In this document: positions 45,781 to 59,300 of the stretch, piece by piece
Position numbering within the stretch: the stretch's first letter is position 1
Layout of the letters: the number at the start of each line of letters is the position of its first letter
DNA from: Saxidomus purpurata
Taxonomy: Eukaryota; Mollusca; Bivalvia; Venerida; Veneridae
Assembly (NCBI GenBank): GCA_022818135.1
Contig: JAFMSR010000005.1
Coordinates: forward strand, 24,532,175-24,596,174
DNA: 64,000 nucleotides
Direction of reading: 5' to 3'
Made by a program: the position numbers and the translations under genes
Notes under the pieces: generated by a model
Seen by the model: only the letters and a program-made list of their open reading frames with translations
The model's database searches: none
What the model was told of the DNA's origin: nothing

Positions 45781-47504
45781 CCCAATACATCATCTAGACG
45801 ATATATTTATATTGGCCATATCTTTTTTAAGGAATAATGGACACAGGTTAATGTACTTTATAATGATTATCCCAAAGTATGTCGTCCCGACCGTAAATAT
45901 TCATGTTTTAAACACGAAATAAATAATATACAGTAGACCGATCTTTCTTGAACTTAAGTCAGAGTTTAATTTTGTAAAAAAATTGTTTTTGGAGACCTCA
46001 AAGATCTAGAAGTTGAAAAAACGTATCATTATCGGCCGATCCTTTAAAAAAAGTATCCATAATACTCAAATTTTTATTATGAGTTAAGTATTCCATTATT
46101 TATTTACTAATCTCATATCTTAGTTACTCAAAAAGGTTCGTTTGTAAAGGAAAAAGCTTATTAATTACTTGCCAATTCGTTGGCTTGTTAGTTAGTTGAA
46201 TGTGTTAGCATGTTGGTAACTCTTGTCAAATTAGAGACCCGGAAGTTTTACATGTATTACTTGTGCTATCCTTTCGTATTTCACATAAGAATATGCAACC
46301 TTTCAAGTGTAGCTGTCAGATGTATTGACTCTAATTTCTTAATATTTGCTAAAGAGCAGATTCATCTAAAACCCTTAAAGCCACTAAACATTTTATGTTT
46401 ATGAAGTTAATTTCCAAGTTGCGTGTGTCGACCACTTAATAATCATACAACTTTCTAAAGTCGATATAACTGACAAATAATAATAATAATAATGCAAATT
46501 TTCCTCTATAAGAGTAATTTTGTTTTTAAAACGTCGATCTTTGATATATAGTATCCGCTTTCTTTGCACTGTGATAAGGCTATTATATCCATATTTTATG
46601 AGCTAAGCTAAAAAGTGAAACTATAAATTTTTGCATATAATGACGAATGGGTCGGCTCTCGAAATGTATAAACATTCGGTAATCGTTTCAAAATACTGCT
46701 TCTGATAAATTAAACTTTGGGTGATTTTATCTATTGTTAACTTTCTACCCTCTAAACTGCAATAATTCAAAATATGTGTGTACAAAAAATATGTGTGTAC
46801 ATAGCAATTAATGAAATACTATTTAAGTACGTAATAAGTGTAAAGATTATTAAATCAAACACTAAATTGCAAACACTATATTACATATTTTACTGCCCTT
46901 AAAAAGGTACATTTCTTACATCATGATAAGTGCTTCCTAATAAAAAACATTCAGTTCTACATTGAGACATAGTCGTTTGATTTTGGAATTAAATGTGTGT
47001 TATTATGACAACCTGTAAGTTTGGTGTCAAAGAATTTTAAAGGTAACTTTCTGGCACAGTTTAACTTGCTATAAGAGTGTTTTGAAATAGATGCTTATTA
47101 TATCCTTGTCTCGACAGCTTATCTTTTACTGTTGATATTATTCAACAGGTCTTACAATAAAAGGCACGCACCTCACTTTGTGTGACCGAAGTTTTTACTT
47201 AAGCGCTTTCTAATTTCAAGATTTTGAACGAATACGTTCTTGTTGAAATAATTGCTATATGTAACGTATCATATTAGTATAATTTGTCAAATTACTTATA
47301 AAAAATATATGTTATCATTTATATCGTCTTTTTTCAACTTGAATTCAAAACGCATTTGAATGATTTTATTGTGTAATTTTAGATTCATAATTTACACACT
47401 AGCATTACATCTCTAGAAACATTTGACAGTAAACTTTTCTGAAAAATCATACAGAAGATCAAGTTTATCCGTTAAAACACTTGTATGTTGTAAAAGTGTC
47501 ATTG
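45781..47504. other. AT-rich sequence, nothing recognised
   Basis: There is a short (AAT)n near 46477-46493. No coding or RNA feature is seen. Confidence 0.5.
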
Positions 47505-47880
47505 TTAAAGGGGCACTCCCTACAACTAGCAGATTATATTCTCGAAACATACATTATGTGTTCCATGAACGTAATATGATACATATGTAAGTAAAAACAA
47601 TTCCAAAGAAGAACATATGGCGTAAAATGCCTCATTTAATCACAATTAATCAATATAGAGGCTTTCTCTAATAAATCACATCAACCCATCAATTGTACAA
47701 CAACACCTCTCCATAGATTATTGAATGGTTTACGGTACTGAAATATATTTTAAACCGCTGATTTTATCAATAATGCCTGGAAATGCATAACTGAAACCTT
47801 TACGTTAAGTTATTATACTTCTATAGGTTCTTTTATTTATGTTTGGAGGTTATTTAGTTTGACATCAGTTATAGGGTATA
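47505..47880 (-). mobile_element. TTAA-type MITE, copy E
   Basis: It starts TTAAAGGGGCACTCCCTACA (47505) and runs to 'gacatcagttatagggtat' (47880), inverted relative to copies A-C. The second TTAA is not clear. It matches copy D over its whole length, including 'aatcaatatagaggctttct' and 'attgaatggtttacggtact'. Confidence 0.75.
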
Positions 47881-48325
47881 TAAGGCTAAAACTTGATCAA
47901 TGTCGTCGTTTTTTTAAAGCAATAAAGAGAAATTTTAATGTATAAGTATGCCAAAGCATTGTCGAGTTATGAGCACAAACAGGTTTTAAATACAATGTCA
48001 CATGGACCTTGATCTTTGACCTAGTGACCTCAATACTATTAAGGTCATCTACTGCCCATAACTGATTTCCCTACCAAGTTTTAGACCTTATAGGTCAAAG
48101 CATTTCTCAAGTTAATGAGCTGAAACTGCTTTTAAATGCAAGTTAAGTGTGCACTTTACCTTTGACAAAGTGACCTCAAAATGAAAAGAGTTCATCTACT
48201 TTCCATGACCAATGCCCCTACCAAGTGTAAGATCTCAAGGTCAAATTCTTCTCAGGATATTGAGCAGAAATCAGCTCTACCGACCGACCGACACTATACC
48301 CACTTCTTCGCATGGGCATAATAAC
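47881..48325 (+). mobile_element. Second pearl-like element (two core units)
   Basis: It has a left part (47881-48000), then two core units with landmark 'gtgacctcaa' at 48024 and 48170 (146 bp apart), a short (CGAC)n tract at 48280-48292, and a terminal hairpin TATACCC (48295-48301) with GGGCATA (48314-48320). This is the same architecture as the element at 1957-3453 with an unrelated core. The 'gaccttgatctttgacctag' core is a widespread bivalve repeat, from memory. The left end is uncertain; it follows directly on MITE copy E. Confidence 0.65.
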
Positions 48326-51300
48326 TTTTGCTAAATTTTTCAAAAGAAAAGCTCTTCAGTTGGATGAAATATAGAATGTGCATAAACTTTGGGGTCAAAT
48401 TCATTACTATTCATCACTTTCAAGTTTTCATAGCAGACAAAGATTCACTGCGGCATAACACCAGAGGAAAGTTTCACAACAAAACGCAAAATAGGCCTTA
48501 CTGAAATGAAATACTTAAATCCCTTGCTGAGTTTTGCAATCCGTTATGTTTCATCTTCCAAGTCAGTACAAACAATTATTTTATCATCAGTCAGAACATG
48601 TACAAGATAAGATAAGGGAATAAAAATGAAATAATAGATAAGCAAGATCTCTGCAAAACTAAATTAAATGCTAGTATGGTAACTTAGAAAAGAATATAGC
48701 AAGCTATAAATCAAAAGAAGAAAAACCGAGCAACGCATTTACACCCACATCGAAGGTAAACAATGATAAAAGTAAATGGTAGTTTAAATAGAATAAATCT
48801 TAGTAGTGCCAGGCTGTAACAGTTATATCAATATAAATTACACCAGTGCATCAAAATAATCATATATAAGGAAATTATGTATGGATTTATTGACTAATGC
48901 CTGATTTGATACACTATTGTATGAAAAATGGTCAAGAGATGTATCTTATACGTGATAAACTCAACATATATTTAAATCATGACAATGATACAATGTACAC
49001 ATTTATATATTGCGTACTTTTGTTAGACAACAGACGCATTAAAGTATAAAAAGAAATAAACTTCTAACGGGTATATATGTATATTTGAAATTATACACTA
49101 CTAAATAATAAAGCGCTACAATCGCTATTCAACATCCCAATATTACCGTATAGCGTAGCGGTGCCGTTAAACCAAACCCAATTAACTTTTTAAACGTTTT
49201 TTTTTGTTTGCAAATTACTACCTAGACTTTAACTTCCTTTGTTGATTCTAGCATTCACTTTTTTAAACCTAAAACTGTGAGCGGCTTGCTTAAAGTTAAA
49301 CACTTTCTGAACAATTGACTCAAACTGCTTAGACTTGTAATAACTGGACTTGCAGACGCCAATTTCTAAGAACACACTGTGATGCGCTGCTAATTTAAAG
49401 CTGAATAAATACGACGATACGTAATTTTACCAAACAAATATTCTTATTTCATGGGTTGGTGATTTGATAAAACCCAATGAGCATCTGTCTCCATTTATAA
49501 CCGAAATGTCCGCCTAGCAGACTGTAAATTACATAATGGCCATCCGTTACTTACAATATCCAAAGAAATTTGTATATCGTGCCAAAATGAGAAACATGGA
49601 ACAAAAGTCCCTTACTTGACCCAGTTGTCAAACATTTTCCTTTTTCTTCTAGTATCTGTCCGTCAAAGTGTGACTTTTCTTATAATAAAATTTATACTGA
49701 TATCAATTTTCACGACGAACAATAAAAAACACAAAACAGATTTTCAGGATAAATAAGTTATTACATATCTTTATACATGTGAAAATGTGCTAGACGTTTT
49801 GATTCTGAAAGTGCTTTTATTTATTCAAGTACATGTAGATACCCTCATTTCCAAAATGCCCTTGTTTATGAGAAAAGCTTTTAAGGGCTGCATTTTTATC
49901 ATTTATAACAACTTTTAGAATGGAAAGTTTGCTTCTTTTAAAGCATTTTTAAAAGGCTTTCACACTTTTAACCTCAGTCATGTAATATCAATATGTTTTC
50001 TTTGTATGCTATTTTGTACCTTATCCAGACAGTCTGGTCAGTAAAGTTTCCTTTTAAAAAGTATTTGTATTATCGTCGAACATATCATTAAGTTAAAGTC
50101 GTAAAGAAACGCAACAAATGGACCCATTAACACAGTATAATACCAGAAATTAGACTAACATCCTTCAGGCACCTGGTAACTGCAACTGACATACTGTCTG
50201 CAGGCCACTAGGCAACAACATATACAATGCTTCTAAGCTCCACTCATTGACGCCAAAGTCACAGCCAGGGCTATCGCTAAAAGAATATGTGGAATCTTGA
50301 TAGATCATACATGTATGCGTGCTACACTATGTAAAAATAAGAAGGGGCATTTTGGTGAAATTATTTCAAATTCCAAAAAAAATTATTATAATGTAACAAC
50401 CAATACTGCTATCATGTTGTAAATAATGGTTTGTGACATTTTTCTCTGAGATACATTGTACAGACCGTAGTGTTGCGTGCAAAACATCATAATGTTGTGA
50501 CATTACGTCCATAATAGGTTGAACAACTCACAATTTAAAAAAAATGTGTTAAGGCCCTGAAAATTCATAATAATAATGTCGTTGAACCATCGAGACGAAA
50601 ACAAAAGTACGTGTTCTTACTGATTAAATTTTCAGAGAATTTGAATTTTAAGATTTCCCAGGACGCATTGGTGTTAGACTTTTTTCAAACAACAAAGATC
50701 ATATGCAGTGCCCAACATCTCGTCTTCTCCCGGTAGGTCATACTTCTTCATTAATACTTAACGCATTAATAATCGCTTGCAGGCAAATTTTCTCTTCGTT
50801 AGGCACTTTTTATCTCTTTTTTGGGCCGCTGTGTATAAACCGTCGCTATTTGTTCCAAGGATTATAGATTATTTGATTCAAAATGGAATATTTTGTATGA
50901 GCTGCCGCTGCTAATATAAATGAACATGTGCCATATAATTTGACAAAGAAAATAATAAACTCGGTTCTGAAAAAAATATTTTAGCATGTGTGATATCAGT
51001 TCGGCTTATCAATTCGGCAAAGCAAAGTTAGTGTTTGATGTCTCAAATGCAAGGACACATACGACATATAGGAAACTCCTTTGTCATAATATAATATATT
51101 CTTAGGTTACAGAAATACAGGAAGTAAGTGGCCTTGTTGATATCAGACACCTGCTCTATTGTTACATGTAAATAGTCAGCTTAATGTAATATATAGAAAG
51201 AAAGGTTCTTTTTGTATTCAGTGCATTAACGATTGTATAGAATGTATCCCTGCAACGCTTGAAAAATAAATTTTGCATGGTTAATGGCTTTGTGGTCTTA

Positions 51301-53112
51301 TGACGTGTAAATTGTTTAAATTAATTTTTTCTCAATATTGTTTTATTGTTACATGTTATGCTAAATTAAATGTAGTAATATTACAGTCAATTTAGATATG
51401 GCTGAAAACGGCCTCCGATCGGTATTGTTAAGTTTTTACTTTAATTAACTAATTACGACCATTTCTTAAAGACACAATTTGTGTTAAGGTAACGCCTCAA
51501 AAAAGTTATAATTTTACAAACGTTTCTATCATTCTGCTTTGTAACACAATATATGAAAAAATATACATTTTCGTAAACTTTTAAGGTCTTTCGATCTCAA
51601 ATTCAACAATACAAATAACTATTATATTAGCGTCCTATTTCTTCTGTTTTGCTTTGTTTGGTATTGATAGTTTAAAGTTCGATGAATTTCCCTAAAAAAA
51701 GTATTAGATTTACCTACTTTCAAAACATAATAATAAGATAAAGAAATGTTTAAAGATACCGGAGAATTTGCCTGTTTCTTCCTTAATTTTTAAAAAAGTT
51801 TTGGTTGTACATGTATCTACATTTGGTCAAGCGTTACAATGTACCTTGATATATGTATAACTTCCGAACATTTGAGAGCAATGTGCTTAAACAGGTTGGA
51901 TAAATGCGCCAAGAGAGCCTTTAAATACAACTAGGTATTGTGACCAAAGCGGTGTTATGAGAAAACCGAATATTAATCAAGGGCATTGTAGCAGAACTTT
52001 TTATAATAACATTCTTAAAATTGTAAGGATATATAGATAAGATACTCAATATGTTGTGGCATTGAAGTTTACCTATTTGACATGAAACTATGTTCCGTTA
52101 TAATATGATATTGACCTACCTATTTGTATTCAAGTAATTTATTTTATTTTATCATGTACAATTTAGAATTTAGTTAAGAGGATTTGATATTGATCCCCCA
52201 ATTTTACACCTAAAATAGCAATGCATGTAAAGGTTACATCTTGTGAAATGAAACAGTCCCATAACGATTAAAAATGATAATAAAGTGGCAAACAATTTAA
52301 TATAATTTATGCAAATTGATATCTTAAGGCAACAAATATAGTTATTATAACTTCATTGATTACAAATGAAATTACCGTAACGATACTGACTCAAACTAGT
52401 GTTTAAATTAAATTGAATTGCAAACCCAGAGGACGATGCGCTTGAAAATTGTGCTCTATAATGTTAATTAACATTGACATTGATACATAAAATAGCATGC
52501 AAACTGGTGCTGAACAACAGAAAAATTAACCGTTTCTTGAACGGAACAAAATTCTATTATCATTTCAAGACAAATACTCACTTGCAATAATAATAAACCC
52601 ATCGAATAGCATGTATAGAAACAATAACATCATTGTCAGGGTTTCACTTTTATACAGGCTGTATCTTTAATCTTTTAAGAAAGTTTGTGGTTAAAGATTT
52701 TTGGGATAGTTAGTATTATCCTATGAGTCAACTAGATCTTTCCCAAGGTTCACGATGGCTTCCTCGAAATTGTGTGATGACAGTTATATTCAGATAAGAT
52801 ATATATATATCCAATCAGACGGCCATGGTTGTTGATTTAGGCGAAAAAGACAACCTCTTCTTTTATACCCCACTATTTACAAAACAAACTAGATACATGA
52901 CATAATGAATATGCTAATGTTAATATCAATAAACATATCATAACAACAAAGTAATCCAAAGTTTCCCTACATTTTAAAATTGGCAAGTAATCGTTGTACA
53001 TTTCCAAAGTAATACAGTGGCGGAAATGGTTGTAATTTCCCTTTCTTAAAGACGAGATCACTTTGTTGCAATTTCTGACAGGAATAACTATCATGCAATC
53101 AAAGTCTGTTAT
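48326..53112. other. Long AT-rich stretch, nothing recognised
   Basis: Almost no open frame of any length exists between 48.3 and 52.8 kb. A 73-codon minus frame (52873-53094) lies just downstream of the GPCR exon in its direction of reading. It contains 'LKCRETLDYFVVMICLLILT', a hydrophobic run after a Cys, which could be a worn TM3 in another phase. That link is weak. Confidence 0.45.
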
Positions 53113-53481
53113 CTATCCAAGACCAAATGCCCCGATAAGATCAACTAATGAGAAAGAACAAGCGGCTTTCAGATCTGAGATAGCTAGTAATATCAAAAAT
53201 GAGGCCGTTGAAAACGCTCTTTTCTTCTTTATCATTAGCGTGACAACAATCGTGACGTTACCAAAAACTGCAACCAAAGTCATGACTATTGGTAATATCC
53301 ACTGATTAAGGTAACCGATCATTACAATGTGAGCTCCATACAACTTGTCGCCGTAACAGTAATCATAGTTATAAAACCCCGGCCAGGATATGTTCGTGAT
53401 GTTATTGTCGACTGTTGTGTCTTTGCAATAACATATATTCGCCATCAGTGTGAGTTTTGTGCAACATATAAAGAATAACAT
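53113..53481 (-). CDS. Rhodopsin-family GPCR, N-terminus to TM2 (partial or broken)
   Basis: The 122-residue product has the start of a class A GPCR. The N-terminus (1-50) begins with a hydrophobic stretch (MLFFICCTKLTLMA) and contains an N-x-T/S site (NNITNIS). TM1 spans about 54-80, with the GN motif in 'LVAVFGNVTIVVTLM'. A basic loop 'IKKKRAF' follows, then TM2 with 'LILLAISDL', where the Asp is the conserved 2.50 residue. An in-frame stop lies upstream, so this ATG is the first possible start. The frame stops at TAG soon after TM2, before the TM3 Cys and the DRY motif. Family members have seven segments and over 300 residues. It is either a first exon that splices onward (no strong donor seen; 'TTTGGTCTTG' is weak) or a pseudogene. 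The ligand cannot be told; peptide receptors of molluscs are one guess. The plus-strand frame at 53063-53305 is its shadow. Confidence 0.6.
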   Translation of the reverse strand: MLFFICCTKLTLMANICYCKDTTVDNNITNISWPGFYNYDYCYGDKLYGAHIVMIGYLNQWILPIVMTLVAVFGNVTIVVTLMIKKKRAFSTASFLILLAISDLKAACSFSLVDLIGAFGLG

Positions 53482-54689
53482 GTTACAGTGTGTGAATTTG
53501 ACTCATAAAAAATCATTTTTGTATTTTGTATTGCAAACACAATAAAATAAATTACAGAATTTCTAAGCGATAAAGTGAGTAACACAGCTTTTTAGTTTCC
53601 ATTTTTATTTTAAGTCCTAACGGCCCTTGGTAAAAATGATATATAACGTTGAAATGTCTTCACGGTTATCCGAGTCCCTGGTGATAGTAAAATGTAGCTT
53701 CGTGCTATGAAAAAGTAAACTGTAGCAGCAAAATGTCTTTTTCTTTGGATTTAAACGCCGTTTCAACAATACTGCGTTTATGTGCAAGCTTACACAACAG
53801 TTGTTCCTTGGATATGAATTCATTTTTTTTAATAATCAGTCAGATTTATGATCCCTTACCAGTCAGACGTTTGGTGATTACTAGTGCGAGTTAACGACAT
53901 TGACCATTCGAATGTGGAAGCCGGTCAACAAAACAGTAAAAGATTGATTTAAATAATAAGTTAAACGCGTGAACAACTGTAGCATCAAAACGCTGTTTAA
54001 ACCGCGAGTTTACTACAAAATAACGGCAGAATGTTCAAGAATTCAATTTACAAATATTTGATATAAGCGGGCTTAACCTATATTTTGATACGTAGCCTCT
54101 GTTGTCATTGATCTGCGTTAATAACCCTTTGCGAGAAAATAGGACTAATGTGGAGGAAAAATGCGAGTACAGGGTCCATTGGTTCTGATTGTTTTTTGTT
54201 AAGATCATAAAGCAAAAATTCTGCAAGTTCAAGAACCTGTGCGCAGGAAAGAGAGTCTACAATGCATGCTTTTGTTAATATAGACACAACACAATTAAAC
54301 AAATGTTGAATAAAGGATTAAACTACGTGTACATGCGCTAGATAACCTTGGAATTGTTTTTTTATACCTTTTATATAATCATACACATCTTACAAATTTA
54401 ATTAATTAAGTTTTCGTTGAGTTTATCTAGAGCTACAAGGATATTGAGAGAAAATGATTATAAAAAACGTACGTGCCACTGAACGGATATATTGAAATAA
54501 CCGAATTTTTTACAATCGTTAGACAAAAGGGTCCTTGTATAAATGTAACAGCTTCATATGACTCATAGTCTGTTACTTGGACTTTACTTTAAACTAAACT
54601 TTTACAACTACCGAACTGTTGAATATATCAATCTTAGTGCAATGTAATTCTTCAACGATTTAAATAACATAAAGGTACAAAGTGATTTT
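53482..54689. other. AT-rich sequence, nothing recognised
   Basis: This is upstream of the GPCR start on its strand. No promoter could be called with confidence. Short minus frames at 53617-54302 show no domain. Confidence 0.45.
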
Positions 54690-54752
54690 GAGGAAGTGGA
54701 TGCAAAAGTAACCTTTGAAATAAGAAGAATAAGAAGTTGACTACATAAGCAG

Positions 54753-55670
54753 ATGAAACAAATACTAACTTTCTTTGACAAGGGTGATTTCCCAAATCAA
54801 TGGACACAAACAGTTGGTATACCCTACAAAAAGGGTAGTGTAAATAACCCAAATAATTATCGTGGTATAGCTTTATTAGATGTTCTGAGCAAAGTTTATA
54901 TAGCAATTATCACAAAGCGTTTGACATTTTATGTAAATGCTTATTGTAAAATTTGTGAAGCCAAAGCGGGCTTTCGATCAGGATATTGTACTGTAGATAA
55001 TGCTTTTATTCTTCAAGCTATTGTAAGTAAATATTTATGTATTAAAAAGAAAACATTGTACGTAGCATTTATTGATTTTCAAAAAGCGTTTGATTCTGTG
55101 GATCACAACATATTGTATGAAGTTCTAAGAAAAGGTCGCATAAAAGGTAAATTATATAATGCAATACAGTCTATATATGTTCCTGTAAAAGCGTAAGTTA
55201 GAACTAACAATGGTATAACAAAAAGTTTCGTATGTCCCATCGGATTGCGTCAGGGCTGTAATTTGAGTCCAATTCTGTTTGCATTGTTTATCGATGAACT
55301 GTACTCACTGTTTTGTAAAACTAGAATAAGAGGTATACAATTATTTCCTCATATCGTAGAAATTTTTTTTGCTTATGTTTGCAGATGGCATAGCCTTTTT
55401 TCCGACACGGTTGTCGGACTGTAAAAGCAATTGAATGTATTGAAACATTTTTGTATAGATGGTAAACTTGTTGTAAATACAGCTAAATCAAAAGTTCTTG
55501 TTTTTCAACGAGGAGGTAGATTAAGTGTAAGAGAACGATGGAATTACAATGAATTGGACATAGAAGTAGTTAATGGTTTTACTTACGTTGGAATATATTT
55601 TTCAAATAGGCTTTCTATGTACAAAATGGCAGAGGTCATGTCGCTTAAAAGGCAAAGAAAGTACTAATGC
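54753..55670 (+). pseudogene. Reverse transcriptase of the LINE, broken
   Basis: The first frame (54753-55196) holds 'NNPNNYRGIALLDVLSK', then 'AGFRSGYCTVDNAF', then 'YVAFIDFQKAFDSVDH' with the first catalytic Asp. An in-frame TAA at about 55194 interrupts it. The same frame resumes with 'GLRQGCNLSPILFALF', the motif around the fourth RT block. A frameshift near 55370 leads to 'LMFADGIAFF', where the usual FADD box has DG in place of DD, so the second catalytic Asp is lost. A further frame (55431-55667) has thumb-region sequence such as 'KLVVNTAKSKVLVFQ' and 'VVNGFTYVGIYFSN'. No active enzyme could be made. Confidence 0.85.
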
Positions 55671-56039
55671 ATTTATTTAGTTCATTGTACAATTATCCAT
55701 GTCTTCCATATACAACGTTTTTTAAAATATTTGATTCAAAGGTTGCATCTATTGCATTGTACGGGTAACTGATTTACGAACTCACTTGTATGTAAATGGC
55801 TACGGATATGTTTGGGAAGCAGAGAATGTTGACAATCTTAATCTGTTTCTATTGCAATATGTACAGCGATTAAAGGACCAGTATATCTAGGAATGGAGGG
55901 ATAGATGTTATCATAACGCAACCCTTTTTATGATGCAAAGTACAAAACAGTACATAAAGTTGAAAAGTATGTAAATGTTGTTGATATCAACAAATTCAGA
56001 AAGTGCATTGCAGCATTTAGAAGTTCTTGTCATTCACTC

Positions 56040-56324
56040 TTGATTGAAAAGGGTAGACATTTTGGTATTGAAATGGAGTTAAGAGATTGCCACTACTGTG
56101 AATGTTATATTGAAGACGAATACCATTTTATACTTTTGTGTCCGTTATATACATGTAGCAGCATTCGCTGTAAATATATTCCTAATACATATATTGAGAA
56201 TACGTCAATTTACAAGTTAAGTAACTTAATGCCTTCTGAAAATGAACATATCATACGCAATGTTGCCATGTATATATATTATGCATTACAAAAAAGGGAA
56301 CAGTACTTATCAGTTTTTCAATAA
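56040..56324 (+). pseudogene. C-terminal Cys/His region of the LINE ORF2
   Basis: 'RDCHYCECYIEDEYHFILLC' gives the C-x2-C...H...C arrangement found at the end of many LINE ORF2 proteins, followed by 'CPLY' and a Tyr/Asn-rich tail ending at the stop about 65 bp before the A/T-rich 3' end. The 5' side is cut off from the RT part by stops in 55680-56040. Confidence 0.75.
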
Positions 56325-56392
56325 TCTGATCAATACTGAGATATGTGTATGGGCCGGAGGCCTTATTATACAATAAACTATTGAATTGAATT

Positions 56393-59300
56393 GATGTATA
56401 TCTGCTCTTTTCAACGTATCATTTTGATTTTACATTTAAAAAGTCAATTGCTACACTTCACACAACAGTGTTTACTTGTTATCTGTATCGTATTTCCGAT
56501 TTCAAGATTAGGTCATTCATACATGTAATTACATTTGTTTTCGAATTTTGTAATTTAAGATGAAATCTGTATAGTGTCAAAGAAGTTATACATTTTTTAC
56601 GACAAAACATATCACGTCGTAAAGAGATAACTTAAAGAGTTTTTCTCGTAAACTTATATTTAAAAGTTGTTTGTTTTAGGTATTGCCATATTGATTTGCT
56701 AGAAAAGTCATATGACAGTACGTGCGTCATAAAGCCGTTTAGTTGTAAACTTAAAAGCTAGCTATATTGCTTTGGCTTGTTCTGTAAGACTAGTAAAGTT
56801 ACAGGAATCATCAGACAATCACAATTTTCCAGTATGGAAAAGACTGCCAGCTGTATCTCAACTTTATTGCCATCCTCAGATCCATCTATAAACTAAATCG
56901 AATCTATTTTCGTCAGTGGCAACAAACTCATGACCATTTGTTTAGATATAAATCGTCCAACGTAATGCGCCGTTGAAAAAACGTTGTTTGTTCTCTGGCA
57001 AGTTCTTAAATGCTAAAACATTTGTACATGCAATTTTGGCCTCATGAGTTTCCTCGATATGAAAAAGGACTAAATTATGGAATACGTGAGAGACCCAAGA
57101 CATTCATATGAAAAACTGAAATATAAAAAATAATGAAAGAGTGGTAATACCCTTCTATGTGACCATCTCAATAATACATTCCCCAATATTCAGTTATCAT
57201 TAAAACAATTATTATGAAAATTATAGCAAGATAACATTGATATATACCATTTTAGTCCTATCTAACATAATTGAAAATATAATTAAAATGTTTTTGACTG
57301 GCTCAGTCATGAAATGATTTTCTATCAACTATGTGTAGTACTTTGTTTATGTATGAAAGAAATGGTTGAGCACAACGTATTTCCTTTAATTTTCTAAACA
57401 TTTTTTTATGATTTAAGAATTTAAATTTAAATGGTACCTTTTCTGGTCATCTTGATCAGCATTTAATTTATGACCGGCATTACAAACGCATCTTTACCAA
57501 TTGACTTGATTTTTTTTATATCAGGTGCATTTTCAATTCTTCGGGAACAGAGACATAAATAATGACTGTCTCTGCATAAATAATCAAACTGTAGACTGTA
57601 CTCTTATAATCAGTATTCACGTTTTAATAAGAAAATGTACGCGGACACTTTTCTGAAGTAATTAGTAACTGAAAATGTCTTTTGCTTTTTTGTATAGCTA
57701 TAATTTTCCGTCTCTTACCGCGTTCAAGCGCAATTATTTGCCACAGACATGACACAGAAAGAAAGGGAAGATAGAATAATTAAGAAAAGAATAAAAAGAC
57801 AGGGATAAGAAAAATAGATTAGCAAGTAGAAGTCAAATATAATATGCAATTCAAATTTGTCTTGACTGATTTTCATATTTTACTTTTAAAATCAAATTGT
57901 TTGTGACCATCGTTAAACACTGTTTTGCTTAAAAGTTTAATGTTCCAGTGAGCCGCCTAACAGAAAGAAAGAAAATGTATATATTATTTATACAGAATTA
58001 AATATTTGAAAAAAAAGCTGTATAAAACAGTATCGACTAAACAATTTACGTCATTGAAATTAAATTTTATACATTTATAGCTCAATGAAACCACTGACAG
58101 AGATGTTAAAATTGCTCTAGCATGTTTTAGTGTACAAACAGAATAACATTTACATTATTTCTCAATTATTTCTCAAACATATAGTTTTAATGTCAATCAA
58201 AAATTGAAAGAATTTTGTCTCTCTTGGCTTTGTGTTGTGATAACATCGGTCATTGATTGAAAACTAAGACGGAAGATAGACTACTGTTACAACATTGAAT
58301 AAATTACAGAAATCATTTCGAGAATCATGAAATATTAGGCATGAAAGCAGACGACAAAAGCTTTTCTTATTTCAATGTTTTGTAATAAGAATAACTAGAA
58401 TTATAATATCATATCATATTCTTTTTTGCTTATTTTTTCAGCATTTGTTTCATCCAACGCGTTTCTACCCTCCCCCGTGTAACTAGTGTTACATTGTATT
58501 TCTCAAACGAAAATAATCCTTTTGCACGACATGCGTGCATTATTTGATATAACCTCAGGCACAAGGTACATGTTTATGCATATTCAGTTCACTTTCGTGA
58601 ATTAAAATTGACGTGTTTTGAATAAAGTCTGGAAACGTGTGACAATTGTTCTGTTATTTCCTGTAGGAGTTAACGCACTGAACTGAATGAACCGATCTAA
58701 AAGAAATATTGCATAAACATATCCTTGTGCGTCAAATTGTATTCTAAAGCAAATCTATATTTACTGATCTTAATGCACCAGATGTAATGGTGAATTGTAC
58801 TGAATACTAATGGAAAGGCTCAATTTATTGTCTTTGACAGGCCAGAAATGACGCAAATAAAGAGTATGGTGAATCACGTGATCATTTGTCTTTTCCGAGC
58901 ATAAACCTTGATTATTCAAGAGCACACGCAATAAGACAGCGAAAGGAATTCACCCGAGACATTCAAAGTGTATTCATGTGCATGTTAAGTTCTAAATGTC
59001 TAACAAATATATCCAGTTAAAGAGAGAAACATATTACACACAATTTATGATACTTTCCCTGCTATCCCTTTGCGGATACTACGTACGTTAACAACTTTAT
59101 TATTATTATTAACAATATTGATTGTTAGAATAAAGACCCACCTTCGTATAGCCATAATATGCAATGGAGTATTGTTTACAGTTGAATCTATCGCAAATAT
59201 TAGTTTAAGGAGATATACCTATGTGACAAATATGAAAATAATTTAACATAAAATTTAACAGTAATTTGCAAAACAAAACACTGACGGCCTTAACTTATTG

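Larger units (their letters stand above)
54690..56392 (+). mobile_element. 5'-truncated non-LTR retrotransposon (LINE)
   Basis: Reverse transcriptase sequence covers 54700-55670, a C-terminal Cys-His region lies at 56040-56324, and a 3' end follows with 'atgggccggaggccttatta' and a (TTGAA)n-like tail 'attgaattgaattga' (about 56377-56392). This layout is typical of LINEs of the CR1/Jockey-like group; the exact clade is uncertain. The endonuclease and ORF1 are missing, as expected for a 5'-truncated copy. Several stops and frameshifts show it is dead. Confidence 0.85.
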
